Counted from the stretch's first letter, positions 10,620 through 22,876 are shown. The stretch: 64,000 bases of DNA from Paragonimus westermani (GCA_008508345.1 QNGE01002405.1:49877-113876), one strand, 5' to 3'. Program-made: numbers and translations. Notes: generated by a model from the letters alone, not told the origin.

Positions 10620-13060
10620 CAAAGGACCACTCAACTCCAAGCAATATGCACGACTACCTATGTGCTGTTATAACGGAAGGCTGAGGCGTGCAGTGCCTCG
10701 CGGTCGTTGATGATGTGTTTAAAGGTGTCTGTGATGCACCCGGTTACCTGCCAGACTCCTGTCCGGTCATTCAAATTGTGTCGTTAGATCGGGTGATGTG
10801 TGGTCACCACGATGTGTTTGTCCTGCCTACTGGGTTATGTGGGCTCCCGGGCTGCAGCAATTGGTCTATTTTCCCCATCTCCTAATAGGCCCGGTCATCA
10901 GGTACTCACTGTAGAACGACGGGCCGATGGTCCACATAATAGCTAATGTTGCATCGTATCTCCAGCGCTTACGTGTCGCTATGACAACCAGGAAACACTT
11001 GTCTACAGTCCCATTGGAGGTTCTACCGCGCACATTCTGCAAAATATTCAGCCGACACAGTATTTGATGGACTCGNGGACTCGCGGCAGCTCTTGTGCAA
11101 TTGCTGCTTGCATGACCGCACTGCCGTTCATGATCATGGCCCTCAGCTGCACTGGTCCCACGGAGATGATCGATTTGGGGGATGGACACGGTGATGGCTA
11201 CTGTTATTTTATTCACAAGCCAACCGAGGCAGACTAGTAAACCCACTTCACTAGCATTTGCAGTAACTATAAAACAACCTGTGCTGTTCCATACAGCCCT
11301 TATAATTGGCGTCCATGCCGATAACCTCGGGGTAGCGCCGATATGACTCTATCCGTTAACTACCCATGAACGGCAAACGTGTCAAACGGCCGTCATCCCC
11401 TGCGTTGGAGCAGCACTTACCAGTCGTGGTGAGTTGGGCGTATGAACGACCTAGGTAGACAACGGTGTTTCCCTTCGCGGAAAGGCATGCTCGAAGGTTG
11501 CACACATCTTTCGTCGTTGTCTACTTGCCGGATTGTTGACATGTGTAATGAGTGATGTTGGAGGATACAACGCCATTGAACTGTGAGGCGGCGTCTCGAT
11601 ACCTCGTGCTTTGCAGCAGCCACTTCTCACAGATGATTGTATATTACGAAGACCTTTTTGCCCGAACTCCTACGGTGATGTTTTTGTTGACCTAGAAATA
11701 TGCAGAATGTTTCCTCTCTCACGAACGCCGAAATGTCAGCACAAAACGTGCACTATACCAACGCGTGCTTAAACGCATCTCATACGATTACTAAACGGAT
11801 GCACTAAGAAGACTCGGATCGGACCCCAGAGCGTTGAACCTTCGCTCCAACTGCATCCAAACTTTGGTATCGTCGTGGTTACACGACATTATCGAAGTGC
11901 CGCCGAATGGAAACTGGTAAATCGTGTGTGGTCCCTCCCATCAGTTCGGTTTGGGAGAAAACGTCTTTCCAACGCACACTGCACAAGTGTTTCCGGCACG
12001 AACCGGTGAGTGCAGCGGACTGGGATCACACCTCACTGACCCATATGGTGCGCAGCATTGGCAGGATGGTAAAACAAGGAAACGCATCACAGGGAAAGGA
12101 GGAACACCAAGTACGGATAGGTAACCATGAATTTGCAGGAGCCAAGACATCAGTGACGAAGAAATCCTGAAAAAGACCCAAGATTTGTTTTGTCATTTGA
12201 CATCCGACAAACAGCAGGAAACATACGGTAGTATTTTGTAGGCCAACATGGATGAGTGTTCCCAGGTCAAAGCCTCAGCGTCATTTGATCAAAATGCACG
12301 TAAGACGAACTAAATTTCGCGTGTTTAACTCACCGAGAAGAGAAGTGGTCGACACCTCACTGAAATTTATTAATCACTTTGCGATGTTTAGAGCAATAGT
12401 ATGTAAGAAGTGATACAGATGAAACCTTAGATAAGACGGTATTTGTGGAATGAACCGACTTCCTGTATGCAGCGGGTAATGAGATATGCCAGCTCAGTTC
12501 TTTCCCGATCACGTATGTTGGCGTCTGTACACAAACTCCTTTTCGAAGAGAAGCTCTTTAACCATCACGAACGTTGCAGCAGCGAACGTCTTCTCCAGAG
12601 GACAACGCTTTCACTCATTTGGAAAGTTGAATGCTTAAACCATAAGAGTTGAGCAGAATGCCCTGCGCTACTCATTAAATCGGGAATTCAGGTTCACCCA
12701 GTGTGAGCTATCATATGATGATATAAAAAACCGGGTGCCAACAAAGTGTGATACACCTAGTTGTTTCGAAGTTAGGCTGATCGATTTGGCCCACAAGTAC
12801 CGACGTTTGACAATTAAGCAAGATTCTTTGATCACTTGACATAATGGGTAATTCAGCAAGCAGCAAGGCAAATTCTAAACATTAGTTTGCCACTAGAAAT
12901 GGGTTTTAGTTTGTTATCGGAGAATGTCAAAAGTTTTGAGAGAACGCACAAAACCCTTGGAGATGAATGCACATAGTGCAAAGCGATACAGATGAATGCA
13001 CATGATGTTCACACGCGAAGGTCAATAATTCTACACCAACCAATTCTGTGGATGCAGCCA
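10620..13060. other. Unassigned interval between Gypsy and LINE 1
   Basis: Open frames of 65-126 codons exist on both strands, but none shows a motif I can name. The longest (minus 11246-10866) is interrupted by an ambiguous base N at 11076. Base composition stays similar to the neighbouring retrotransposons, so this may be unrecognised element DNA. I see no tRNA, rRNA or clear exon. Confidence 0.3.
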
Positions 13061-13114
13061 AAGCTCCAGACGTAAGCCTCTTTTAGTGTCTTTGATCGCA
13101 GTTATTTTCACCTT

Positions 13115-13590
13115 TTGTATTTGCATGTTACACTATCAATCTCCTGTAGCTTACAACCCAGATGCTACCTTGGCTTGCTTCCTGGCCGCAGCGGCTTGCC
13201 TTTCCTGCACAATGGGCATATGATCCATTTACAGCTTGTGTGTCAAGTTTGTCCGCGTAGAGGATCGTACGCGACAATGCTTTGGTTGTTACGCGGTTCC
13301 ACACCTCCTGGCTTGTTGTCCCCGTAGAGTTGTACCACGCACTTGGTGCAGTCTGTCTAGACCGCATTCAACTGGAATGCGATCGCTGTCGTTCCTCCGG
13401 AAGCCATTTGTTAGTCAAGTAGGCAACACCAGCATTTCGATAGCTGCAGCTAGTGAGCCAGCATGTAATAGCAGCAGGCTTCATAACATCACCGCTAGCG
13501 TCAGCGAGCACCACCCTACTCAGGATGTCACAACCTGCGTGAATGTAGGTCAAATAGTCAAAGTAGACCGCATGTGTCAATAGGGGGCGG
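13115..13590 (+). pseudogene. Zinc-finger segment of LINE 1
   Basis: The frame at 13236-13583 encodes CVKFVRVEDRTRQCFGCY followed by AVPHLLACCPRRVV, a Cys/His cluster like the PHD-type finger in the 5' ORF of CR1-related LINEs. The overlapping frames upstream give CLSC, which may be its first Cys pair. Low conservation makes the exact finger class uncertain. Its role would be nucleic-acid binding by the LINE ribonucleoprotein. Confidence 0.45.
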
Positions 13591-13881
13591 TGCTCAGAAG
13601 TTGCCACGCGCAATAGATATTGTCATTCCTGTAAAGAAAGCTAAACATTCTGCGGCTCAGTGAGACTCCGTTATAGTGCCGAACCTTGATCCGTCTTTCC
13701 AGCTACGCGCTGAACACAACTGCGTACCTTGGCTCGCTTTCCGCGTTGAATGTAAATCAAGAGTCGATATTTTATTCCAATCACTCGTCTAGCAAGGAAA
13801 CCCAACTCACCGCAAATAAAAAACCGGAGTTGGTACAGGTTTTCCTGGCAAGTGCTCCGGACACTGAGGAGGCCCTCCTAA

Positions 13882-14070
13882 GTGTCTTTGAACTGCCCTT
13901 TCTTGGAGGTGCCTAAGTGTTTGTTGACATACCTCGGACTGAGCGACAACGTGGAAACCAAACCACGAAACAGTGCCGTCGATGTTGAACGTTCCCGCGA
14001 ATTAATTATCACTTATATGCCCTGTAGTTTTAAGCGAACGCGTTCTATCCGGCTCACTCAGAGTCGGTGA
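13882..14070 (+). pseudogene. Eroded 2A-like segment and endonuclease N-terminus of LINE 1
   Basis: The frame reads KCLLTYLGLSDNVETKPRNS at about 13912-13971. This resembles the hydrophobic stretch plus D-V-E-x-N-P-G-P signature that some CR1-like and other LINEs place ahead of the endonuclease, with the terminal NPGP changed to KPRN. It is followed by ELIITYMPCS, comparable to the first strand of the endonuclease. The resemblance is seen by eye only. Confidence 0.4.
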
Positions 14071-14199
14071 TAATTCCGCTGATGTGCCCAGGGTCCCCGA
14101 AAATTCCAGTCCATTGCCGAATCCAGCAACCTGCACTCGTTCAAAATAACTTCTATCATATTTGTTCATACGAAGGTCCACCTACTGAGCAGTAAACTA

Positions 14200-14600
14200 G
14201 GTGAACTCAAAAAATCATCTTGATCGTGAGCTTGGTATGGCAAGCACGCTCTTCTTTCGGGATGACGGAGTAATGGGCATTGAAGGTGTTGTTGCTTTTT
14301 ATCCCTACAAATACCTCCGGGATGGACCTCAGTCTCAACCATTACTAACTACCTTTCATGAATCCCTCTGGTGCTACACTACATTATCCAACTGTGTCGG
14401 ACTGTTAGCTGGCGTAATCTAGCGGCCTCCCTACCCTTGCTCCGACCGCGACGAGGCAATCCTGTGGGGACTCAACTGTATCCTCTCCCTAGTATACTCA
14501 CGTGTCCTGATAATGATGAATTTAACCCACTACAAACTGAATTTCAATCTCATTCGTGCACAGACCTCGTTGATGGACGTTCGCACTATTTCTAGCCGCA
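14200..14600 (+). pseudogene. AP-type endonuclease of LINE 1
   Basis: FHESLWCYTTLSNCVGLLAGVI is followed after a stop by RPPYPCSDRDEAILWGLN, matching the central part of CR1/jockey endonucleases (LWC-x-I ... GVIYRPP-x-S ... ILxxL). The GDFN motif expected next is not intact: a frame gives YSRVLIMMNLTHYKLN there. The domain would nick target DNA. Several frames must be combined, so it is dead. Confidence 0.75.
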
Positions 14601-14869
14601 ATTGCAGCTGCTGGTCTGAAGGAACATTTGAGCGATTGTAAAAGACGAGGAGAAGGCCATGCACCTTCCCGTGTAAAATCTATAATCATTGAGGAGGAAT
14701 TAATGGTAGACAGGTTAACAGTCTATACCCCGCCCAGCCCCCGTGAATACGTATGGCAGCTTCCAACTTTATTTATAGTGCTGAGCTTAGTTTCAAAGCA
14801 GACGTTCCATAAAGGAACTTCCGATGATTTGAGATAGATACACTCGAAGCATACTTAACTATTGCTTCC

Positions 14870-16055
14870 GGGTACTGGTTTAACGCACCACTGTCTGTCG
14901 AGGGAGTGTGCGGCGTTTCCAATTATACCATTCGCGAAGAAAAATTTCCGACCACCAATCCATTCCACAACCCGCCGGAGGCCACAAGAGCAAGTGCTCT
15001 CTCAAACGTTGAGTGCGATCTACGCTGAACTCCTGGCATACCACCGGTTTAGAATGTGAGAGGATTTAGATGATGCTGGTCTTCATGCGCGACTTCGAAA
15101 ATAATGCACTAAGCTAATCAAGGGAGATCGACTAGATTCCCTGCAACGCTTAGCCCAGCGCTTCCTTAGTCATCTAAAAAGCATGCACAAGTTTGTCTCA
15201 AAAACCTGTAAATCCAAAGCTGGTTTGCCTCTGCTGGACAGCCCTCAAGGGTTTATCAGCGTGCATAGTGAAACGTATTTCTGGCCAGTGTCTACAGTAC
15301 CTTGTTTACTAATGACGTGCCCAGTTGCTCTGGAGCCAAAATTATCAACACTTTCAAAGAAATCTCCACGGTACACGGTAGAGCGGATGCTGTGCCAATG
15401 AAACTTCAAGAGATTAAAATCACATCTCGCAGGCCAGACTGTACATCCCCTCTAGTCCGTGCTCATGGGGCTGCACAGTTAGCTTTACACTTGAGCATAC
15501 TGTTCACACAGAGAGTTGCTGTAACAGCGGCCTCCGAAATCCGGAAATCGGTGAATATCCTTCCTTTCTTAATAGGTGGGCAGCGCAATCATCCCTGCCA
15601 ATATCGCCCGATTGCTCTCCTGTGCAATGTGTTCATGGTCCTCTAGGCGCTAGTCCACGGTTCTCAATCTTGATATCTTTTAACACAAGTCTTGTTCTGA
15701 AGCGAGCAACACGGATTTCTCTGAGGCTGGTTATGTACCACAAATATGTTGTTGAATGAAAACCATTGGACCGCTAGTGCCAACAGAAAAGAAGATGTCG
15801 TTGCTGGTTACTCGATTTTGCCAAGGCTTTTGATCGAAAGAATTATTCGGTTGTACTCAACAAGCTCCACCGTTACCGTTTCGAGCGTAACTCTTCCCGC
15901 TAGTCCGAATCTTATCTATCTAACTGCTCTTATCGCATGCTGCTGGGTTCCTCCGTATCCTCTGTCAAACTCAGATCCGGTGGAGCTCAAGAAGGCCCCA
16001 TCCCGGAGACACTATTTTTGTGTACTCACCAGCGGTCTACGGTTTGAAGTGTAGG
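14870..16055 (+). pseudogene. Linker and reverse transcriptase of LINE 1
   Basis: The linker shows TTRRRPQEQVLSQTLSAIYA near 14960-15030 and KSMHKFVSKTCKSKAGLPLL near 15180. RT motifs are SVNILPFLIGGQRNHPCQYR with PIALLC (15550-15625), a QHGF-type segment near 15700, a degraded aspartate block (TRFCQGF in one frame near 15810), and LNKLHRYRFERNSS with SNCSYRMLLGSSVSS (15850-15965). These are the standard blocks of CR1/jockey RT. Frameshifts separate nearly every block. Confidence 0.85.
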
Positions 16056-16790
16056 TGTCACTTTGGACAGGACATTTATAACTGACACATTCCGTCTGTC
16101 CGCGCTAATTACCGCATTGACACTTCGTATGTGATACCTCAACGTGGTCCGATGTCCCGTGACCTTTCCACCCTACAATCCGAAACGCAAAGTGACCTCG
16201 TGAAACAGACGTATTCATTCGTGATGCACCCGGCGCAGCGGACCATCCCAATCATGCCGACACCGCACGTGCCTGTACAATCCTCTCTCACCCCCTCCCC
16301 CTCCACACACATGCACAAATTATCTCACTCCTGGTGGACCTGTCATTGGTCATGTTCACGGTCAAACCAAAAGCCACCAGGCCCTCCCACATGTTAAAAC
16401 AATTAGAGGTTTGAGACACCAGAGACAACAGCTTCATGCCTGTACTGGAGGACATGAACTAAGTTGCACACAGTGCACCGAAAGGATTTTGGCTCCGAGG
16501 CTCGTACTGGCTCACACAGCAAAGGAAGTACGAGTCAAGGATTACACTGGCATCAACCCTGCTCTCTGAAACTCCCCCACAAGTCTCCGCGTATTCAAGC
16601 AGTGATCTGCAACAATCGTGTGTAGAGAGCTAGCCGGATTTTGATAAGTTCAAACACTTGGTTATCTAGCTCATTATTCGTTTATATATGTCACACTGCT
16701 GATTACGTGTTATACATGCATGCTTTTTATTGACGTCATTATCTTTTGGTGACAAGTAACTCTAGCGCCAATAGAAGTACCGTCACCACT
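16056..16790. other. Non-RT insertion or decayed segment within LINE 1
   Basis: Between RT block 'GGAQEGPIPETLF' (about 15975) and the FADD block (16.8 kb) the normal RT spacing is tens of codons, yet 740 bp intervene. The segment contains a proline/serine-rich frame (16131-16397) and another frame with CTQCTERILAPRLVLAHTAK near 16460-16520. I recognise neither. It could be an inserted fragment of another element, or two LINE fragments could lie side by side. Confidence 0.4.
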
Positions 16791-16900
16791 GATAACGTTT
16801 GCCGATGATATTAAAACCTGGCTTATCGAGCATGATAGCTCTGACGCCAGCGCCCCACAAGCAGATATCATTGTTCTTCACGAATGATTTAAGTCAAGCT
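16790..16900 (+). pseudogene. RT catalytic block (FADD) of a LINE
   Basis: The bases at 16798-16809 encode FADD, followed by IKTWLIEHDSS, which fits the FADD-x-K-x-W pattern of CR1-like RT block C. The acidic pair is intact. Coding resemblance fades after about 16900, and downstream frames are open mainly on the opposite strand. Confidence 0.65.
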
Positions 16901-19900
16901 TCGTCGAGATCAGTGTCAGCAAGTACAGTTATGCGTATCAGGTATGAGCATAGTTTCCCCTACTCTTTCGGTGGAGTACCGTTCCAAGTTTTTTTTTACG
17001 GAGAAACAGAACTTGGCAACGTTGTGGCACACAATCTCTAGATTTCCCACAATATTGGGGCATGTGCCAAGGCATGTAATGGCGTACTTGTGCATCAAAA
17101 TCCATCGCTTTCCACTTTCATTCATCACCCATTGAACCACTGGATAGTGTAGCATTTTGCAAGGTGAACACTAACCCCTTGGTCAAGGTCGTGACGAAAG
17201 GAGATGGTTTGAGATTTCGGATAGTGAACTCTGGAAGTATTTCGCCATTATTAGATGCAAGTGGTTCCGGAAATTTATGTGGAAAAGTTTGTCGGCATGA
17301 TGGTAAACAGGGAAGCACACACTTTTGAGGGGAATCTAGTGGACCACTGGACAGGATTTCCTTATTTGCTGAAACTCGACGGAATTTCGCAAATCTTGCC
17401 AGTTGTCCAACCAGCACGATGATTAGGTTATTGCTAACGTGCATTTGTACATTGACACCCTCATGTGTTCACCGTGGAAATGGTTCCTTGTTCACATCTA
17501 AGTTTTAAATGTAATTACTTACAAGATCTATCCTGCTGACGTCATTAATAGGCTTTGAACTCCGGATAAATACGTGTAATGGTTGGACTGATAGCGCTTA
17601 TCAGTTTGGTGGGTACGTGTTGTAATATCACGCGGCATAGACGATATCCCCTCAGATGGTATTAGTTCCATTTGTAAATATATCCTTCTCATATAGGCGG
17701 ATTTCAAAAACAGACATCACGTTCATTATTGTCAGGGAAGTTTCTAAGCTCCGTTCAGATTGATTTATGTTCTTATTGGTTCAAACTGTATACAGCTTTC
17801 AGGTCAGAGGTCAAGTTGACTATATTTTGATCGTTTCGTGAGAAGTGTTCCGAGACGACTACAGTGGCAGAGCAGATACCTGTTATAAAAATGAAATTTG
17901 AAGTGTGGTCTAGACTAGTAGGCCTTACCACAGTTTGGCGCCATCCGTTTACTTGGGCACATGCGAGACCCTCGGCTTGGTTTGCAGGGGCTGTGAAAGA
18001 CGTATTGAAATCTTCACCACCCATTTCGTGCTGTGAAGACAAGGTTGACACGTAATTCAGTCCATTTATAAGGTTTGTCATGTCGTTATGAGTGACGCTG
18101 GGTGGTCTCTAGGCGCATCCTAAGAGTAACTCACAGAACCCAGTTGACGCTATCAGTCACTAGGGATGGTCACTCTTATCAATACAAGGCTCATCAAGTA
18201 TGGTTGCAGCATACTGCTCCCCCAGGTAAACTGAACTCTCTCCACCACGTCCTGCACCGCGAGTGTTACGGAGCACATTATAATATATAACATTTAGTTG
18301 TGTCTGGAGTCTCGGGAGTAGGTCAAGCTTCGGTGATCGGAATAATCTAAAGAGTGTATAGGGATATGAAAGATTTAAAATTGTGCATCATATTGACCGA
18401 TGAGCGTGGGTTCGAAAGCGATGATTCTGATGCATCTCTTTTACTCGACGTTATTTTTAGACGTTTGAGAACGTGTATAACATAATGGTTTTTGTGATCC
18501 CAAGGGTCTGGTGACGCCGCTTATCTAATGCACCTATAATGAGCTTATCAGTAACAGATTGGGTGACGTCTACGCCTGAGTCCATGAATGAAATTGTTGG
18601 AAAAGTGTCAGCAGGGTATGGTGAGGGAGTAGAACTGTGGGAGGTGGTTTGGTATGGGAGGTTTGAACAGAAGTGTTTAGCTAAAAGAGTGGGGCTGAAA
18701 AGAATTGGTAACGTCCATATGCACGTTGTCTTCAAAGAGACCGCGGGTTTAATTTAGGTGTTTTGAAGTACCTACTAACGTTGAATGTTTGATGATCATT
18801 ATGTGGTAATAGAACGTTGATTACCACGTTCCATGTCCCATTTATTCCCTTCTCATTGGTTCCTCTCCTTACACCGAAAGTCTTCATAATGATCACGAAC
18901 ATTTCTTGCAATCTGACGCAAACACTCAAATTACGCGCGTGACAGTCCGTTTATCCGGTGAATGTTGATCTTGATGTATTAATAAAATTTCAGATAGTTC
19001 ACTTCTAGAAACGTGTTTGCCGCGTACTTATTCTCCCTTACTCCTCCTCACCGGACCTCTGTTTTTATGCATCCTGGTTTCATTTGCGTTTGGCCGCTTC
19101 GCCGTTACGCGATTGTTGCAGTTGATCATATTTATGCGAACCGTTAATCTCGGGACTTGCATATTTGGTAGATTCAATGTTGATGTTTGTTGTTATCTTC
19201 CATCATTTGGTTTATCTCATTGTTTTTTAAAATCAGCATCTTATTGGCAAGAAACTCGCCAATTCGACCGTCTTCAGTGTTTGGATCCGAATCGGTTGCT
19301 CGACGGGCCCAGAAATTATAGACGCTCGTCGCTTGCAGACGCGACTATCCTGGATCCAGCATATTGATAGACGTTGCCAGAAGGATAAGCGTCGTTCGAA
19401 CAACCACTAGAAGTCCGGGATTAGTAGTGAGCATCCAGAGCTTAAAGGCAATTCATATTCAATGGCAGACAGCTATAATGTTAATAAAGGTATTCCGGTC
19501 GCACTTTAAATAAAGAGGCGCACCTCGTGAGGGGTTGCTAGTATCAGACGAAGGTCCTTTAATAAAGATTGTCAGTAAAGACACGCCTTGCTTCTGTACA
19601 CAGGTTTACAAAATACTAATCCTGATGTGGACCGTTTTAACACTTCTCCTGTGTAGTTCGAAATTACGTCTGCGGAGTAGCCATTGCTCACAAGAGTTCC
19701 GTGTGAGAAGATTCAGTAAATCCTCCCAAGGAGTGTTTGAACGAGACTACATTTGGGTGATGCTGGTGTGAAATTTCTGAAATGAACATAATGTCCGTCT
19801 ATATGTGCTTTCTGTGCACACTCTTCGTAGTAGATCCACGATCACTGATAGAAACTTCAACACCCAACAAGAAAACGTGATTATTCCACTCGGACTCCGT

Positions 19901-22740
19901 ACACAGGTAGGTGAGTTCACGATTATCAAAGGGATTGTTTGCGCCCCGCTGCAATATCATCAGTGATGGATATCACTTCGGTCAAAGGAACTTTCGTAAG
20001 GGTGATGTTGCCGCAGAAGGTGCTTGCGTTTTGCTTTCAGCTCGATATCTCTTTTGAACGCGACAAATAGTAATGTGTCCCCAAGTTGCAGCGAGTTGAA
20101 AATTGATAACAGTTCTCAAGGGCTTTCCAAGTATATGCATTTGGGTGAGCCATAAATTCTGAGTGATGGAGATCCTTTTGATACCAGTTCGCAGTAGGTT
20201 TCATGTAAATCACTTCGCACAATTCCGGAGATTAGTGGCGGAACATGACCTGCATCAGTTCCTGCAGCGCTGGAGTTCAGGATGTAATCACCGATGGCGA
20301 CGAACGCTTTTGGTGTTTACTGAATAACATATCTGAATCACATATTTGCTGTAGGTGCGAAAAGTGGTGTTGCAGTTCTTTGGAATTGAGACAGTCTGCT
20401 TAATGCACGGTGTGTGAAACACCCCCATAAAATACGCGCTCACTTTGCGCATAAATTTTAAAAAAGTCCGACTGTCGTTTGCATAATGTATACCTTGTTT
20501 GCCTGGTTGTTGGGGTGTGCGTGCTAATGACACTGAGCACACTTCCCGTTTGTTTGCGTGCTCGATGGCTAGAGTCTCAGTCTTCTTAGATATTGATGCG
20601 TATCAGTGTATTCCAGTGCTTTGAGAGGCCTTTCGTGACGTTTGTCCAATAGACGTTGGATTGTCTGTCTGCTCGTTTTATCAGTTCGTGTTAGGTTACT
20701 GTTACCTCCACCTAAGACCCGTCCATCTTTTGGGGTGCATTTTCTCTGTGAGATGCTTTACTATTTCTTCTTCACTTTTCCATCCATTTTTAGCTGCTGT
20801 CGCCACTACTTCAAGTCGATGTGATGCGAAAGTAGAATTGGGGCTCACCAGACAGTTCCGTTGGTGCGACTGTGTCCTGACGCTACCGTCTAACACAAGT
20901 AACAGTTGTAACGGATTTGCCTTGCAGGCTATCCTCGTTAAACTAAAGAATTTCCCTCACGCGGTGGCTGCCTTTTCTCACCTCATATCTCAGGGTAATA
21001 ATTTTTTCCAGCTGTTGATGCTTAATTCACCTAATCACCCTCACTTGTCGCATTTGTCTGCCTGTTTGTCAGTGCATTGCTCAGATGTCTATCACGACCG
21101 GATAAGTGGATTGGAGGGCTTCGTATGTTCCTCTCTGTATGCAATGCCTGGCCGGGACCACATAGATCGAGAAGGTCAACCTCGACTGGGAAATAGAAAG
21201 GGAAGAGACTTATTGTGTTCGCACTGGAGTCCGAAGCACCGACCTCCCTAATTAAGAGTGTAGAGGAGCCCACACGTCAAGTTCAAACAACCGGTATTAA
21301 AGATATGCGTTTGTATGCCCCGCCCTGTTACTTCGTCTGAAAACCTGTAACTAAATCACAGGATCAGCGATTAGGTACAAAGTTTGCCCAACCTTAGCAC
21401 TATTGGTACCATCATAAGTTTGGTTTCTGTTCTTGTTTGTACCGCAGTTCCTTTACTTTCTCCAAAGAAAATGCGGGGGACTAGTCTGCCGGCGCACCAC
21501 GGTGACCAAAGATGCGTCTTCTGCCAGGAGTTTCGCGAATGAATCATGCAGTCGCAGCGAACCTGCGGCGAACAACGTCTGTTACCATTTGTGACTTAAG
21601 CCTTCGCTCCACTTTCCATTGGGTCCTCACTGTGACAGATAGCCAAGTGCAAGTTAGCACCGTCGAGCTTCCCGAGCATTTCGGTCTAATAGTCTACGCA
21701 CTACGTCGTCGGCTAATGGACAGCGAGATGAACGTGTTCATTCTCAGGATTTGGGTCAACGTGGCTACAATTAGTCACGTATACTGTCCAGTCAAGATAA
21801 AACTTAACACCTTTCTCATCGACCAGTAACCGGTCTTGTTCATCAAAATATCGTCACAACTGACCCACCGTTGTTTGTCGAGGCACGTCTTATAACGAGA
21901 CGAACTAAAATAGCACGCCCTGCGTTTCGGCACATGCTTTAGCTTGGAATCAACCATCCATCGAACTGCCCCTTGGCCTCGCCACTTCAAATGGTATCAA
22001 AAGGACAGGAGACTCAACCTACCTTATGTGCTGCAGTATATGGCGCAGCTCCACTATTGGTCGTATAATGAACTTATGCCATCTTCACTGTGGTAGGTTG
22101 TGTTCCCCAAGATGACAGTGTTTCAGCTTACTGTTGGGAATAGCATACAGCCGCTCTGATGATTGGCTGAATTCTGGAAGTTGACGGATGTTCCCGTGGA
22201 CACTCGTCCTCTTTGTTGACCGGTCTGCAGTTGCATTAGAAAGTCCCTTCCGTTCGCTTCCTCAGCGCTTTGATGTGCATTCGTTGAAGCCTGCCTGTTT
22301 GTACGATGAACAAATTATTAGGTGTGGTTTATCTGCTAATTTGCTCGTCTTTCCACCAAGTATTGTGAACCACGCCAGCGTGAGACCGGGAAAACTGGAC
22401 TTTGCAATCAGCGCGCGGGAATCCTGCATCGCCATGTGCTAATTTCAGTTAATGTTCCAACCGATTCGAATAAACCGGCTGTTTGCTGCTAATTATATGC
22501 ATGGCATGCCATTTTTAAATACCTTAAGCGACCAAGAATGCTGGACAGTATATTGCATGCTAGGTTACTTATTTCAGATTTTTTAGAGACTATACATCCT
22601 GCTTGCACCACACTCTCTGCATTACTCGTAATGATTTTAATAGCTGCTCTTCCATTCTTTCCAATTTTAGGTAACGAATTTACTTTCACTGTCCAATTTA
22701 TATTCCTGATGAGTAGACGGGGAGTTAGTTTATTTTCGAG
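16900..22740. other. Long interval without recognisable genes
   Basis: Open frames here are mostly 60-116 codons on both strands (for example minus 17444-17118, minus 18081-17773, plus 19017-19367, plus 21512-21829, minus 22776-22489). None shows a motif I can name. The minus frame 22776-22489 is polar and protein-like (KIGKNGRAAIKIITSNAES) but its 5' end runs into a SINE. No tRNA, rRNA, simple repeat or clear exon pair was seen. The 196-codon frame at 20661 is listed separately. Confidence 0.3.
20661..21251 (+). other. Open frame of 196 codons, function unknown
   Basis: This is among the longest uninterrupted frames in the window. The conceptual product has a hydrophobic N-terminal part with scattered Cys and a Ser/His-rich middle (PHAVAAFSHLISQGNNFFQL). 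It ends in a basic tail (REGQPRLGNRKGRDLLC). The frame opens with ATG at 20661 and overlaps another open frame (20642-20824). I see no domain, catalytic motif or splice pattern. Its base composition resembles the LINE regions, so a remnant of a LINE 5' ORF is possible. A chance frame is also possible. Confidence 0.3.
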
Positions 22741-22813
22741 TTGACCATCACTCACATTTGATCGCAGCGTTCGCATTCAGATAGACTTTCCAGCCGGCCT
22801 CTTTCGGAAAGAA

Positions 22814-22858
22814 GCACTAGACTCGAGTTTCGCTCTCATTAGAGCTCATCAGTAGTGC
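22814..22858 (-). ncRNA. Hammerhead ribozyme (intact core) in SINE S1
   Basis: On the minus strand the parts are: stem I strands GCACTA (22858-22853) and TAGTGC (22819-22814), perfectly complementary; core CTGATGA; stem II GCTCT paired with AGAGC around the loop AATG; core GAAA; and a very short stem III in which AC and GT close the loop TCGA. The cleavage triplet is GTC, with the scissile bond predicted between 22820 and 22819. All invariant core bases are present. Short stem III hammerheads of this kind are known from the Smα SINEs of Schistosoma and from Penelope-like elements. Activity may need dimers or loop contacts. Confidence 0.85.
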
Positions 22859-22876
22859 ATATCCTTGCCACGGCCG

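Larger units (their letters stand above)
7400..10620 (+). mobile_element. Degenerate Ty3/Gypsy retrotransposon, no LTRs seen
   Basis: The order gag - zinc-knuckle remnant - aspartic protease - reverse transcriptase - RNase H - integrase is that of Ty3/Gypsy elements. Every domain is readable only by moving between frames and across stops, so the copy is dead. Coding traces stop inside the integrase core, before the third catalytic acidic residue is reached. I cannot find a 5' LTR between the end of repeat copy A (7352) and the first gag codons (7424), nor a 3' LTR after 10620. The element is therefore truncated at both ends or its LTRs have decayed. Confidence 0.9.
13060..16900 (+). mobile_element. 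CR1/jockey-like LINE 1, frameshifted
   Basis: Coding traces occur in the order expected for a CR1-like LINE: a Cys/His-rich finger (13.2-13.4 kb), a 2A-like segment (13.9 kb), an apurinic-type endonuclease (14.2-14.6 kb), the linker (14.9-15.4 kb), RT (15.4-16.05 kb) and a later RT motif FADD (16.8 kb). All are broken by stops and frameshifts. About 740 bp without RT homology lie between the two RT parts. LINEs of this type replicate by target-primed reverse transcription. No poly-A or short tandem 3' tail can be pinned down. Confidence 0.85.

Noticed and set aside
20642..20824. Membrane protein frame
   Set aside because: The hydrophobic frame overlaps a longer open frame in another phase and has no splice or start support; it may be a shadow.
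22538..22744. Hydrophobic plus-strand frame of 68 codons
   Set aside because: It is antisense to a more protein-like minus frame and ends in a SINE boundary, so its hydrophobicity is probably a complement effect.
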